From Aporrectodea caliginosa (Eukaryota; Annelida; Clitellata; Crassiclitellata; Lumbricidae): 64,000 nt of DNA. The stretch covers positions 124,001 through 188,000 of the forward strand of contig JACEVL010005024.1 of NCBI GenBank assembly GCA_020284085.1, in the 5' to 3' direction. Numbering within the stretch: the stretch's first letter is position 1. The stretch is not shown here. Below are more notes on the stretch, generated by a model. The model ran no database searches and was not told where the DNA came from. It saw only the letters and a program-made list of their open reading frames with translations.

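Overview
The window is one long stretch of a metazoan nuclear genome, most likely a marine invertebrate. It is AT-rich and intron-rich, with GT-AG introns of 0.1-7 kb full of decayed LINE ends, tRNA-derived SINEs, small inverted-repeat (hAT-like) elements and microsatellites. No bacterial or organellar gene is present. The phylum cannot be fixed from the sequence alone.

One gene dominates. It is a plus-strand ankyrin, the membrane adaptor that links ion channels and adhesion molecules to the spectrin skeleton. I could place 37 exons by reading frame, splice sites and family similarity. Exon 1 (start codon 10014) gives a short N-terminus. Exons 2-20 (11289-40555) encode 24 ankyrin repeats, mostly one or two repeats per exon, all joined in phase 0. 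Exons 21-23 encode an acidic/serine-rich linker. Exons 24-30 (46153-50247) encode the ZU5-N, ZU5-C and UPA spectrin-binding module. Exon 31 (51706-52026) encodes the death domain. Exons 32-36 encode an acidic C-terminal regulatory stretch. Exon 37 (61878 to beyond the window) is a giant exon with a Gly/Asn/Ser-rich segment, 24-residue tandem repeats and long repeated modules. Exons 1-36 join into an uninterrupted frame of 1736 codons plus one base. Exon 37 contains three frame changes in and just after its tandem-repeat tract. The 3' end of the gene lies outside the window.

The first 10 kb is upstream sequence. It has transposon debris and a more CpG-rich stretch with ETS-like motifs just before exon 1, probably the promoter/5'UTR. 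The introns hold most of the other content: a minus-strand LINE in intron 33 broken by two younger insertions with clear target duplications, a second decayed copy of a related LINE in intron 8, several hAT-like elements with 8-bp target duplications, a 31-bp minisatellite in intron 19, a near-perfect 87-nt fold-back in intron 36, and at least two candidate cassette exons that keep the ankyrin frame.

The best leads are the modular giant exon 37 with its frame breaks, the unannotated-looking cassette exon at 37691-37756 and 18-nt microexon at 44219-44236, the intronic hairpin, and the nested and paired inverted-repeat elements.
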